From NCBI GenBank assembly GCA_026984415.1, contig JALSSE010000292.1, positions 1 to 10,265 of the forward strand: 10,265 bases of DNA. The letters are read 5' to 3'. The DNA is from Hydrogenothermaceae bacterium. Lineage in GTDB: Bacteria; Aquificota; Aquificae; Hydrogenothermales; Hydrogenothermaceae. The notes beneath the pieces were generated by a model, which worked only from the letters and a program-made list of their open reading frames with translations, made no database searches and had not been told where the DNA came from. A program made the position numbers and the translations under genes. Shown piece after piece: positions 1-5,849 of this stretch (positions within the stretch are counted from its first letter, which is position 1; the number at the start of each line of letters is the position of its first letter).

Positions 1-646
1 TCTGGATAGTTCTTTTTATTTTTTGAAGTTCTTTCATTAAATGCTCTTTTGTGTGTAGTCTTCCAGCAGTATCCACTAAAACTATATCATCTCCACGGCT
101 TTTTGCACTGTTTACAGCATCAAAAACAACAGCTGATGGGTCAGAACCTTGAGAATGTTTTACTATCCTTGCCCCTGAACGCTCAGCCCACACTTCTAAC
201 TGGTCAATTGCAGCAGCTCTAAAAGTGTCAGCAGCGGCAAGAACAACCGATTTTCCCTCTTTTGAAAATTTGTAGGCTAATTTTCCTACGGTTGTTGTTT
301 TTCCACTTCCATTAATACCTAAAAAAAGTATTACATCTGGCTTTTCACCAATAAGATTTAAATCACCTTTGCAATCCTTTAAAATGTCGTAAAGCTTTTC
401 TTTTAAAAGTTCTTTTAATTCTTCTCCTTCTTTAATTCTTCTTTTTTTACTTTCTGTTCTAAGGTAATCAATTATTTCTGTTGTCGCTTTAACTCCAACA
501 TCAGCCCTTAAAAGAACCATTTCTATATCTTCAAACAGTGATTCATCTATTTTTCTTCCAAAAGAAATCTGACTGAAACTTTCAACAAACTGTTTTTTGG
601 TTTTCTGTAAACCTTCTTTAAGCCTGTCGTACATTGATTTAAACAT
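1..646 (-). CDS. ftsY: FtsY, signal recognition particle receptor GTPase (3' end outside the window)
   Basis: This is the SRP receptor, which meets Ffh-bound ribosomes at the inner membrane and hands nascent membrane proteins to SecYEG, with GTP hydrolysis in both partners. I translated 215 residues from ATG at 646-644; the frame stays open to the left edge. Residues 1-95 form the helical N domain. The G domain starts near 104: G1 P-loop GINGSGKTTT (110-119), the DTFRAAA box (140-146) and G3 DTAGR (192-196). TKxD and the C-terminal helix lie beyond the edge. The Asn in the P-loop and DTFRAAA rather than DTYRPAA favour FtsY over Ffh. The acidic A domain of E. coli FtsY is absent, as in many bacteria. 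AGAGG at 658-654 supports the start. The gene is divergent from the envelope operon. Confidence 0.95.
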   Translation of the reverse strand, partial: MFKSMYDRLKEGLQKTKKQFVESFSQISFGRKIDESLFEDIEMVLLRADVGVKATTEIIDYLRTESKKRRIKEGEELKELLKEKLYDILKDCKGDLNLIGEKPDVILFLGINGSGKTTTVGKLAYKFSKEGKSVVLAAADTFRAAAIDQLEVWAERSGARIVKHSQGSDPSAVVFDAVNSAKSRGDDIVLVDTAGRLHTKEHLMKELQKIKRTIQ

Positions 647-698
647 CTTTTAACCTCTATTTATTTTTATTATTTCTAATTTTAACAATTTTTAACCT

Positions 699-713
699 CT
701 TAATAAAATTAAG
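699..713. repeat. Perfect inverted repeat CTTAAT-AAA-ATTAAG, possible operator
   Basis: CTTAAT (699-704) and ATTAAG (708-713) are exact reverse complements around a 3-base spacer. A second, weaker palindrome, TATAC-GAAAA-GTATA, follows at 717-731. Both lie between divergent genes, 29 or more bases before the first start codon on the right, where a dimeric repressor or activator could bind. In sequence this AT-rich, short palindromes also arise by chance, so an operator role is inference. Confidence 0.3.
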
Positions 714-740
714 ATTTATACGAAAAGTATATGAAAAATA

Positions 741-756
741 ATTCCTCTGGAGGAAT
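741..756 (+). promoter_or_regulatory. Shine-Dalgarno site inside a small inverted repeat
   Basis: The ribosome binding site GGAGGA (749-754) sits 5 bases before the ATG at 760. It lies within an exact inverted repeat: ATTCCT (741-746) can pair with AGGAAT (751-756) around a CTGG loop, covering the Shine-Dalgarno core. The 6-bp stem with only two G-C pairs would be weak, and melted at high growth temperature. It may still act as a mild thermosensitive or translational control, or may be chance. Confidence 0.35.
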
Positions 757-759
757 GTA

Positions 760-1062
760 ATGAAAAAAGTAATTATAGCAATTTTGGTTTTAATGTCTAC
801 CCATCTTTACGCAGGTGAAAAATTAATAACAACTGAACTTCTTGATGAGGCTCAAAACTCACTTAAGGAAGCTTACGAAAGTGGTTGTGAGGTAACTTCT
901 TCTTACGAATATTACAAGGCTGTAGTTTACTATGATATTGCAAAATTAGAATCATCAAAGCTAAATGTTACTTTAGGAAAAGCGGCAGCTTTAGAGTCTA
1001 TAAAATGGTCTTTAAAAGCAATATCAAAAAGGTACTTATCGGAGGGAAAAAATGCTAAATAA
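760..1062 (+). CDS. Small secreted helical protein, DUF4398-like
   Basis: The function is unknown. The 100-residue product has a clear signal peptide: Lys-Lys at 2-3, a hydrophobic stretch to about residue 15, and a likely cleavage after LYA-G near 18. The mature part of about 82 residues is predicted to be almost entirely helical, Ala/Lys/Glu rich, with one cysteine (C43) and an aromatic patch YEYYKAVVYY (49-58). Its spacing resembles DUF4398-type helical hairpins found beside OmpA proteins, but I cannot confirm membership. It seems to match the N-terminal third of the next protein, whose single early cysteine (C44) sits at the same distance from the start. It opens the operon, and its last 11 bases overlap the next gene. 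A periplasmic partner of that OmpA-like protein is plausible. Confidence 0.8.
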   Translation: MKKVIIAILVLMSTHLYAGEKLITTELLDEAQNSLKEAYESGCEVTSSYEYYKAVVYYDIAKLESSKLNVTLGKAAALESIKWSLKAISKRYLSEGKNAK

Positions 1063-1834
1063 AAAATTTATTATTTTAGGACTTTCAACATTATTAATTA
1101 ACTCTTATGCCTTTTCTTCTGGAAAATATTCTGAATTTGAAACTAAGATACAGGAACTACACAAATTACATGCAAAAGAATGTGCTCCTAAAGAAATAGC
1201 CTTTGCTGAAGGATATTTAAATACCCTCAAAGGTTTAAGTATAGAAGGTATTTCTGCAAAACCTCAAAAAATAGACAAACTTGTTTTTGCAAATAAAGTA
1301 AAGATTTATTTATCAATGGCTGAAGAAAAGGTTTACAGTGATGTGGATAAAGATGGAGTACCTTGTTATAAAGAGATAGAAAAAGGGACAAATCCTTTTG
1401 TATCTGAAAAAGATAAATCTAAAAAAGTAGCACAGGTAATAAAACCAAAAACCCCTGTTAAAAAAGAAATCAAGAAAAAAGGTTATAGACCTTTAAAAGT
1501 CCATGCAAGAATACATTTTGATTTTGATAAGGCTGAAATAAAAAAGGATTACCTTCCTTATCTAAATGTAATTGTTAACCACTTAAAAGAAAATAAGAAC
1601 TTAAAGGTCAAAATAATTGGTTTTACTGACAATGTAGGTTCAAAAGAGTATAATAATAAATTAGCATTTAAAAGGGCTAAAGCTATTGAACTTTACCTTG
1701 TAAAACATGGAATTCCTAAAAGCAGAATTGAAATTTTAGGAAAAGGTAAAGCAAACTATTTATTTGACAACAACAGTGAATTAAATAGATTTACTAATAG
1801 AAGGGTAGAATTTTTTGTGATGGATACAAAATGA
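1052..1834 (+). CDS. OmpA-family peptidoglycan-binding protein with a thrombospondin type-3 loop
   Basis: This secreted 260-residue protein probably ties the outer envelope to peptidoglycan. Domain order: signal peptide (1-20, likely cut near SYA-F); helical region with C44 (25-95); one calcium-type thrombospondin-3 loop DVDKDGV..Y.E...GTNP (97-115), in which the usual Asp at 105 is Cys; a Lys/Pro-rich linker (119-147); and an OmpA C-terminal domain (148-257). That domain shows HFDFDKAEI, GFTDNVGS, NNKLAFKRA and TNRRVEFF; D193 and R208 occupy the positions known to hold diaminopimelate in OmpA-like domains. There is no beta-barrel and no lipobox, so how it reaches the outer membrane is unclear. 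GGAGGG (1041-1046) five bases before ATG supports the start, inside the end of the upstream gene, which suggests coupled translation. Confidence 0.92.
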   Translation: MLNKKFIILGLSTLLINSYAFSSGKYSEFETKIQELHKLHAKECAPKEIAFAEGYLNTLKGLSIEGISAKPQKIDKLVFANKVKIYLSMAEEKVYSDVDKDGVPCYKEIEKGTNPFVSEKDKSKKVAQVIKPKTPVKKEIKKKGYRPLKVHARIHFDFDKAEIKKDYLPYLNVIVNHLKENKNLKVKIIGFTDNVGSKEYNNKLAFKRAKAIELYLVKHGIPKSRIEILGKGKANYLFDNNSELNRFTNRRVEFFVMDTK

Positions 1835-1839
1835 AGGAG
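1834..1839 (+). promoter_or_regulatory. Shine-Dalgarno AAGGAG that leaves the next start ambiguous
   Basis: AAGGAG overlaps the stop codon of the OmpA-like gene. It is 3 bases before GTG at 1843 and 6 bases before TTG at 1846. Spacing favours the TTG, which would drop only the first residue of the DUF2227 protein. Both starts are non-ATG. Confidence 0.6.
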
Positions 1840-1842
1840 TAA

Positions 1843-2343
1843 GTGTTGGCATCAGGGAGGACACATGACATAATAAATCTAATTGCACTTCCTCCCTTCC
1901 TGTATTATTTAAACCCATCTGATTTTATTGGTTTTACAGCAGGTTATCTTGTTGGTACATTCTTTTTAAGTCCAGATAACGACCTTTACCATTCTATTCC
2001 AAACAAAAGGTGGAAATTTTTAAAATTTATATGGAAACCTTATGTTAAACTATTTTCTCATAGGGGAATATCCCATATGCCTATACTGGGAATTATATCT
2101 AAATTATTGTATATTTTTGTAATTACTTTAATTTTTATTGGAATATTAAAGTTGATTTTTCATTTTTCGTTTGCAGAAGGAGAAAAGTTTTTGAATTATA
2201 GTTTTGAAAATTTCAATTACAAAGAGCTTATTTTAAGTCCATTTGCAGTTTCTTTTTTCGTGGGGCTTATCCTATCTGAAATTGTCCATATAACAACAGA
2301 TATTTTTTACTCAAAACTAAAAAGATTAAAACTAATCAGGTAG
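1843..2343 (+). CDS. DUF2227 putative metal-binding membrane protein
   Basis: This 166-residue protein matches from memory the uncharacterised DUF2227 family, whose members open with (M)PSGRTHD; here it is ASGRTHD (3-9). Conserved polar residues suggest a metal site at the membrane face: H8-D9, PDNDLYH (44-50), SHRGISH (72-78) and, near the end, H149 with D153. Hydrophobic segments near 13-42, 80-106 and 130-150 suggest a small multi-pass inner-membrane protein. The His/Asp pattern recalls the YdjM/LexA-regulated membrane hydrolase group, but no reaction is established for this family and I assign none. The start is GTG (1843) or TTG (1846). The next gene begins 3 bases after the stop and has only a weak AGG (2338-2340) of its own, so it is probably translationally coupled to this one. 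Confidence 0.82.
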   Translation: MLASGRTHDIINLIALPPFLYYLNPSDFIGFTAGYLVGTFFLSPDNDLYHSIPNKRWKFLKFIWKPYVKLFSHRGISHMPILGIISKLLYIFVITLIFIGILKLIFHFSFAEGEKFLNYSFENFNYKELILSPFAVSFFVGLILSEIVHITTDIFYSKLKRLKLIR

Positions 2344-2346
2344 ATA

Positions 2347-3462
2347 ATGAGATTTAATACAATTCCTTTATTTAGAGTTTTTGGAATACAGATTAATTTA
2401 GATTACAGCTGGTTTGTAGTTTTTCTTTTAATAACTGTTACCCTTGCAGCAGGTTATTTTCCACACGCTTACCCGGGATTAAATACGTTCCTTTACTGGA
2501 TTGCGGGAGCTATCTCTGCCGTTTTGCTTTTCGCTTCTGTTCTTCTCCACGAACTATCCCATTCCCTTGTTGCATTACACTACGGAATTCCTGTTAAAGA
2601 AATAAATTTATTTATTTTTGGTGGTGTTGCATTAATTGAAGAAGAGGCACCTTCCCCAAAAATAGAGTTCCAGATAGCAATTGCAGGACCAATATGTAGT
2701 TTTATTTTAGGAACGATATTTTTAATAATTGCATATTTCTACCCACAGGATGATTTATTAAACGGAATTATTAATTATCTGATGATAGTTAACTACATTG
2801 TTGCTTTCTTCAATCTTGTTCCAGCATTTCCTTTAGATGGAGGGAGGATTTTAAGGGCAATAATATGGGCTAAAAAAGATTTACTTACAGCTACAAAAAT
2901 AAGCAGTATGACAGGAACTGCTTTCGCATATCTTCTCATCCTTTTGGGAATTTTATCTTTAATAGAAGGTAGTTTTATTAACGCCTTGTGGTATGGTCTT
3001 ATTGGTTTATTTTTGAAACAGGCTTCAAAATCCAGTTATGAACAGACAAAATTGACTATTATTCTGTCTAAATACAAAGTACAGAATTTCCTCCAGACTA
3101 TGAAACCTATTTTCCCAGATGAAACACTTTATACTGTTATGACACAGTATTTTCCTTTTTACCATACGAAAACACTACCAGTGTTAGGAACAGATGGGAA
3201 ATTTTATATTGTTGATATTGAAGATATAAAATCTATACCCCAGTCTGAATGGGACAGAATAAAAGTTATAGAGATTGCAAAACCAATTGAAGTTTATGTT
3301 AGTCCGTTTGATTCTCTTGTTAAAGCCTTAACAATTATGAAAAACTTTGACCTTGAAGAACTACCTGTTATATATGAGAACACCTTTTTAGGTATAATAA
3401 AGAGAAGTACAATTGAAACACTACTTGCAAATTACATGTTACAGGAGAAATTTAATGGCTAA
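2347..3462 (+). CDS. Site-2 protease family intramembrane zinc metalloprotease (M50B) with CBS domains
   Basis: The 371-residue protein has the hallmarks of an intramembrane zinc protease: HELSH (68-72) for two zinc-binding histidines and the catalytic Glu, and NLVPAFPLDGGR (156-167) for the third ligand, D164. It has about six hydrophobic segments between residues 18 and 225. No PDZ domain interrupts the core, so this is the CBS-bearing subgroup rather than RseP. Residues 245-371 fit a pair of CBS motifs, a module that often binds adenine nucleotides. Site-2 proteases release membrane-anchored regulators or clear membrane peptides; the substrate here cannot be read from sequence. It lies between the DUF2227 gene and a lipoprotein gene, overlapping the latter by 8 bases (3455-3462). 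Confidence 0.93.
   Translation: MRFNTIPLFRVFGIQINLDYSWFVVFLLITVTLAAGYFPHAYPGLNTFLYWIAGAISAVLLFASVLLHELSHSLVALHYGIPVKEINLFIFGGVALIEEEAPSPKIEFQIAIAGPICSFILGTIFLIIAYFYPQDDLLNGIINYLMIVNYIVAFFNLVPAFPLDGGRILRAIIWAKKDLLTATKISSMTGTAFAYLLILLGILSLIEGSFINALWYGLIGLFLKQASKSSYEQTKLTIILSKYKVQNFLQTMKPIFPDETLYTVMTQYFPFYHTKTLPVLGTDGKFYIVDIEDIKSIPQSEWDRIKVIEIAKPIEVYVSPFDSLVKALTIMKNFDLEELPVIYENTFLGIIKRSTIETLLANYMLQEKFNG
3443..3447 (+). promoter_or_regulatory. Shine-Dalgarno AGGAG setting the lipoprotein start at 3455
   Basis: AGGAG lies 7 bases before ATG at 3455, inside the end of the protease gene. An in-frame ATG further upstream at 3413 has no such site and would put a charged segment (KHYLQITCYRR) before the signal peptide, so 3455 is the better start. 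Confidence 0.75.
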
Positions 3463-3886
3463 AAAACGCATTTTTATAATTGTTGCTCTTTTTTCTTTTC
3501 TTTTCGTTTCCTGCCAAAAATTACCGCCAGAAGCATATTTGATAGAAAAATACAAAATAACAGGAACAGTGGATATTGACCCTAAAATAAAAGATAAATG
3601 CGAAGGTACACTTTTTGTTATAGCAAGGAAAGGGGCTTCCCCACAACCACTTGCAGTTAAAAAATTTACAAAGGTGAGTCTGCCAAAAAAATTCTCTTTA
3701 AGCCCTGCTGATGTTTTAATGCCTGATAGAATTAACGAATTTGAAGGTCAGATAATCTTAATGGCAAGGATATCAAAATCAGGTTCTCCAATGCCTCAGG
3801 CTGGAGATTGTGAGTCTCCTGCAATTTTAGTAGAGGCAGGAACAAGAGATGTTAAGCTTACAATAAACTCTATAAAGGAAAAGTGA
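3455..3886 (+). CDS. Lipoprotein resembling the C-terminal Ig-like domain of CcmI/CycH
   Basis: The 143-residue protein starts with a lipoprotein signal: MAKKR, a hydrophobic stretch, and lipobox FVSC with C20 as the lipidated residue. The mature part follows the pattern I know from the periplasmic C-terminal domain of CcmI (CycH), which helps deliver apocytochrome c for haem attachment: GTVDIDP (37-43), GTLFVIARKG (51-60), PLAVKKF (65-71), LPKKFSLSP (76-84), LMP (88-90) and ARISKSGSPMPQAGD (104-118). CcmI usually carries this after two membrane helices and TPR repeats; both are missing here. C49 and C119 could form a disulfide. No ccm/ccs gene is nearby, so the domain is likely but a role in cytochrome c maturation is unproven. 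The start at 3455 rests on AGGAG; the gene overlaps the protease gene by 8 bases. Confidence 0.8.
   Translation: MAKKRIFIIVALFSFLFVSCQKLPPEAYLIEKYKITGTVDIDPKIKDKCEGTLFVIARKGASPQPLAVKKFTKVSLPKKFSLSPADVLMPDRINEFEGQIILMARISKSGSPMPQAGDCESPAILVEAGTRDVKLTINSIKEK
3875..3880 (+). promoter_or_regulatory. Shine-Dalgarno AAGGAA supporting the TTG start of cinA
   Basis: AAGGAA ends 7 bases before TTG at 3888, inside the final codons of the lipoprotein gene. No ATG in that frame lies at a sensible distance, and the residues right after TTG (KVFILITGSE) are the expected CinA N-terminus. Confidence 0.75.
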
Positions 3887-3887
3887 T

Positions 3888-5084
3888 TTGAAAGTTTTTA
3901 TCCTTATTACAGGTTCAGAATTTGTTGAAGGTAGAAAAATAGAAAAAAACAGCCACTTCATTTCAAAAGAATGTTTTGAAAGGGGATTAGATGTTGTTGG
4001 AATTGGAATAGTTGGAGATGATACTTACAGGATAGAAAATTTTTTAAGGTACGGATTAGACAGGTCTGACATTGTTATAATTAGCGGAGGTTTAGGACCT
4101 ACTTCTGATGATTTAACGAGGGAAGCTGTACAGGAAGCAATTGGAGTTCAATTTGTTTATAACGAAGAATGGCTCAAACATCTTAAAAAAGTAGTAGAAT
4201 CAGAAGGAAAGGGTTTTACAGAAAATATAAAAAAAATGGCAAAAATTCCTTTCCAGAGTAAACCTTTAAAAAATCCTGTTGGAAAAGCACTGGGATTTAT
4301 AAAAGTACTTGAAAATACAAAAGCAGTTGTTGCAGTCCCAGGAGTTCCTTCAGAAATGAAACCTATGGTAATTCAGGCATTGGAAGATTTAGGTTTTAAA
4401 GAAAAATTACAAAAAACGTACCTTTTTAGAACATTTGGAATACCAGAATCAAAATTAACAGAAATCCTAAAAGATATTGATAACATCTCTTTTTCAGCTT
4501 CTCCAAAAGGTGTAGATATATTTATTTATGATAAAGAGAAGGAATTTTTAGAAAACAAAGTTAAGGTCATAAGAGAAAGGCTTGGAAATGCAATTTATTC
4601 AGAAAAAAATGAGGAAATGGAAGAGGTAGTTGGAAAACTTTTAAGAGAAAATAAGATGACAATTTCAACTGCTGAATCTTCAACAGGGGGCTTAATTGTT
4701 GCAAGGCTTGTAAATGTTCCAGGTGCTTCAGATTACGTAATGGCTGGAATTGTATCTTATTCTAATCAGGCAAAAATGCATATTTTAGGTGTAAAAAGAG
4801 AAACATTGGAAAAGTATGGTGCAGTCAGTGAAGAAGTTGCAAAACAGATGGTTGAAGGGACAAGGGAATTGAATAAAACAGATTTAGCAGTAAGCGATAC
4901 AGGTATAGCTGGACCAACAGGTGCAACAAAAGATAAACCTTTAGGACTACATTACGTTGGTTTTACTGATGGAAAGAAAACATCAGTTCACAGGGTTGTT
5001 TTTCAGGGTGAAAGAAATGATGTTAGGTTATACATATCCCAGTTTTGCTTAAATTTAGTTAGATTGTATTTTTTAGAAAATTAG
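3888..5084 (+). CDS. cinA: CinA, NMN deamidase / ADP-ribose pyrophosphatase family protein
   Basis: This 398-residue protein has the full CinA layout. Residues 1-170 are the MoCF-biosynthesis-like domain, with ITGSEFVEG (7-15), SGGLGPTSDDLT (66-77) and VPGVPSEM (150-157); in characterised CinA proteins this half hydrolyses ADP-ribose-type pyrophosphates. Residues 245-398 are the PncC-type domain that deamidates nicotinamide mononucleotide for pyridine-nucleotide recycling: AESSTGG (262-268), YSNQAK (291-296), GAVSEEVA (311-318), TGIAGPTGA (338-346) and FQGERNDVR (372-380). S264 and K296 align with the catalytic Ser and Lys of E. coli PncC. The usual ESCTGG reads ESSTGG here. Translation begins at TTG, one base after the lipoprotein stop. 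Despite the name, a competence role is not implied. It ends the operon, overlapping the convergent permease gene by 12 bases. Confidence 0.95.
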   Translation: MKVFILITGSEFVEGRKIEKNSHFISKECFERGLDVVGIGIVGDDTYRIENFLRYGLDRSDIVIISGGLGPTSDDLTREAVQEAIGVQFVYNEEWLKHLKKVVESEGKGFTENIKKMAKIPFQSKPLKNPVGKALGFIKVLENTKAVVAVPGVPSEMKPMVIQALEDLGFKEKLQKTYLFRTFGIPESKLTEILKDIDNISFSASPKGVDIFIYDKEKEFLENKVKVIRERLGNAIYSEKNEEMEEVVGKLLRENKMTISTAESSTGGLIVARLVNVPGASDYVMAGIVSYSNQAKMHILGVKRETLEKYGAVSEEVAKQMVEGTRELNKTDLAVSDTGIAGPTGATKDKPLGLHYVGFTDGKKTSVHRVVFQGERNDVRLYISQFCLNLVRLYFLEN

Positions 5085-5831
5085 TTCTGTTATAAAGTAA
5101 TCTACTATTAGAACTAAAACAGAAGATGTAACGACAGCGTTTGTTGTAGCTTTACCAACACCTTCAGCCCCACCTTTTGCAGTATAACCAAAATAACATG
5201 AAACAAGTGTTAACAAAATTCCAAATACAAGGGATTTGTAAACCCCCCCTAATACATCATAAGCATCTGTCATATCAACCATTTTTTGCCAGTAAAGATG
5301 ACCATTTACGTGGTAAAGGTCAACTGCAACAAAATAACCACCTAAAATACCTGATGCTATAGAAATAAGTGTTAAGGCAGGCACCATAACAGCAGCAGCA
5401 ATTAACCTTGGAGCAATAAGGTATCTTAATGGGTTTGTTGCCATAACCTCTAAAGCATCTATCTGTTCTGTAATCCTCATAGTACCAATGTTTGCAGCCA
5501 TAGCAGAACCAGAACGGGAAATAACAAGTAAAGCAACTAAAACAGGAGAAAGTTCCCTTGCAAGTGATAAAGCAACAATAACGCCAATAAAATAATCTGC
5601 ATTAAATTTGTGGAATGTTGAATACGTTTCAACAACCAAAACTCCACCTGTGAAAAATGCTGTAACTGCAATCAGTACAGCGGCATTTACCCCTATTTCT
5701 TCCATCTGTTTTAAAATATGTTTTATTTTTGGAGGGTGTGAAAAGATAATTTTTAGTGTAGAAAAAAACATTAAGCTGGCATCGCCAACTATATAAATAA
5801 AAGATTCAATTCCACTAAATTTTTTCATCAT
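5073..5831 (-). CDS. mlaE: MlaE/YrbE-type ABC transporter permease
   Basis: This 252-residue inner-membrane protein belongs to the MlaE permease family, which with an MlaF ATPase and an MCE (MlaD) protein moves phospholipids or other lipids between the two membranes. Signature: EQIDALEVM followed by NPLRYLIAPR (122-142), the cytoplasmic segment shared by the family. Other family-like parts are TGGVLV (61-66), ARELSPVLVALL (91-102), SRSGSAMAANIGTM (105-118) and the C-terminal FGYTAKGGAEGVGKATT (214-230). Five or so hydrophobic segments fit. Start is ATG 5831 or 5828; I see no good Shine-Dalgarno in the 18 bases after dnaB, so it probably relies on read-through. No MlaF or MlaD partner follows, because the next gene is convergent cinA. 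The symbol reflects the family only. Confidence 0.9.
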   Translation of the reverse strand: MMKKFSGIESFIYIVGDASLMFFSTLKIIFSHPPKIKHILKQMEEIGVNAAVLIAVTAFFTGGVLVVETYSTFHKFNADYFIGVIVALSLARELSPVLVALLVISRSGSAMAANIGTMRITEQIDALEVMATNPLRYLIAPRLIAAAVMVPALTLISIASGILGGYFVAVDLYHVNGHLYWQKMVDMTDAYDVLGGVYKSLVFGILLTLVSCYFGYTAKGGAEGVGKATTNAVVTSSVLVLIVDYFITELIF

Positions 5832-5849
5832 ACAATTTTAATATCTTTT

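Larger units (their letters stand above)
647..759. promoter_or_regulatory. Divergent intergenic region between ftsY and the envelope operon
   Basis: This 113-base, very AT-rich stretch must hold the start signals for the operon on the right and probably those of ftsY. I looked for sigma-70 boxes on both strands. Only weak 4-of-6 matches occur (TTAACC at 692-697 with TATACG at 717-722 on plus; TTGTTA at 688-683 on minus), with poor spacing or position, so I call no promoter. Two inverted repeats (699-713 and 717-731) and a repeated TTTAACCTCT (649-658 and 691-700) are the visible structure. Confidence 0.6.

Noticed and set aside
3413..3454. Longer version of the lipoprotein starting at ATG 3413
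   Set aside because: It has no ribosome site, overlaps the protease gene by 50 bases and places charged residues ahead of the signal peptide; ATG 3455 has AGGAG at 7 bases and gives a normal lipoprotein signal.
5081..5117. Perfect 8-bp inverted repeat TTAGTTCT / AGAACTAA with a 21-base loop at the end of cinA, as a terminator
   Set aside because: The stem is AT-rich with a long loop. On plus no U run follows; on minus the short U run comes before the mlaE stop codon, so termination there would remove the stop. It is better explained by the mlaE coding sequence.
5177..5796. Open frames on the plus strand opposite mlaE (5177-5362 and 5608-5796)
   Set aside because: No ribosome sites and no recognisable protein features; the minus-strand frame is a clear MlaE-family protein.
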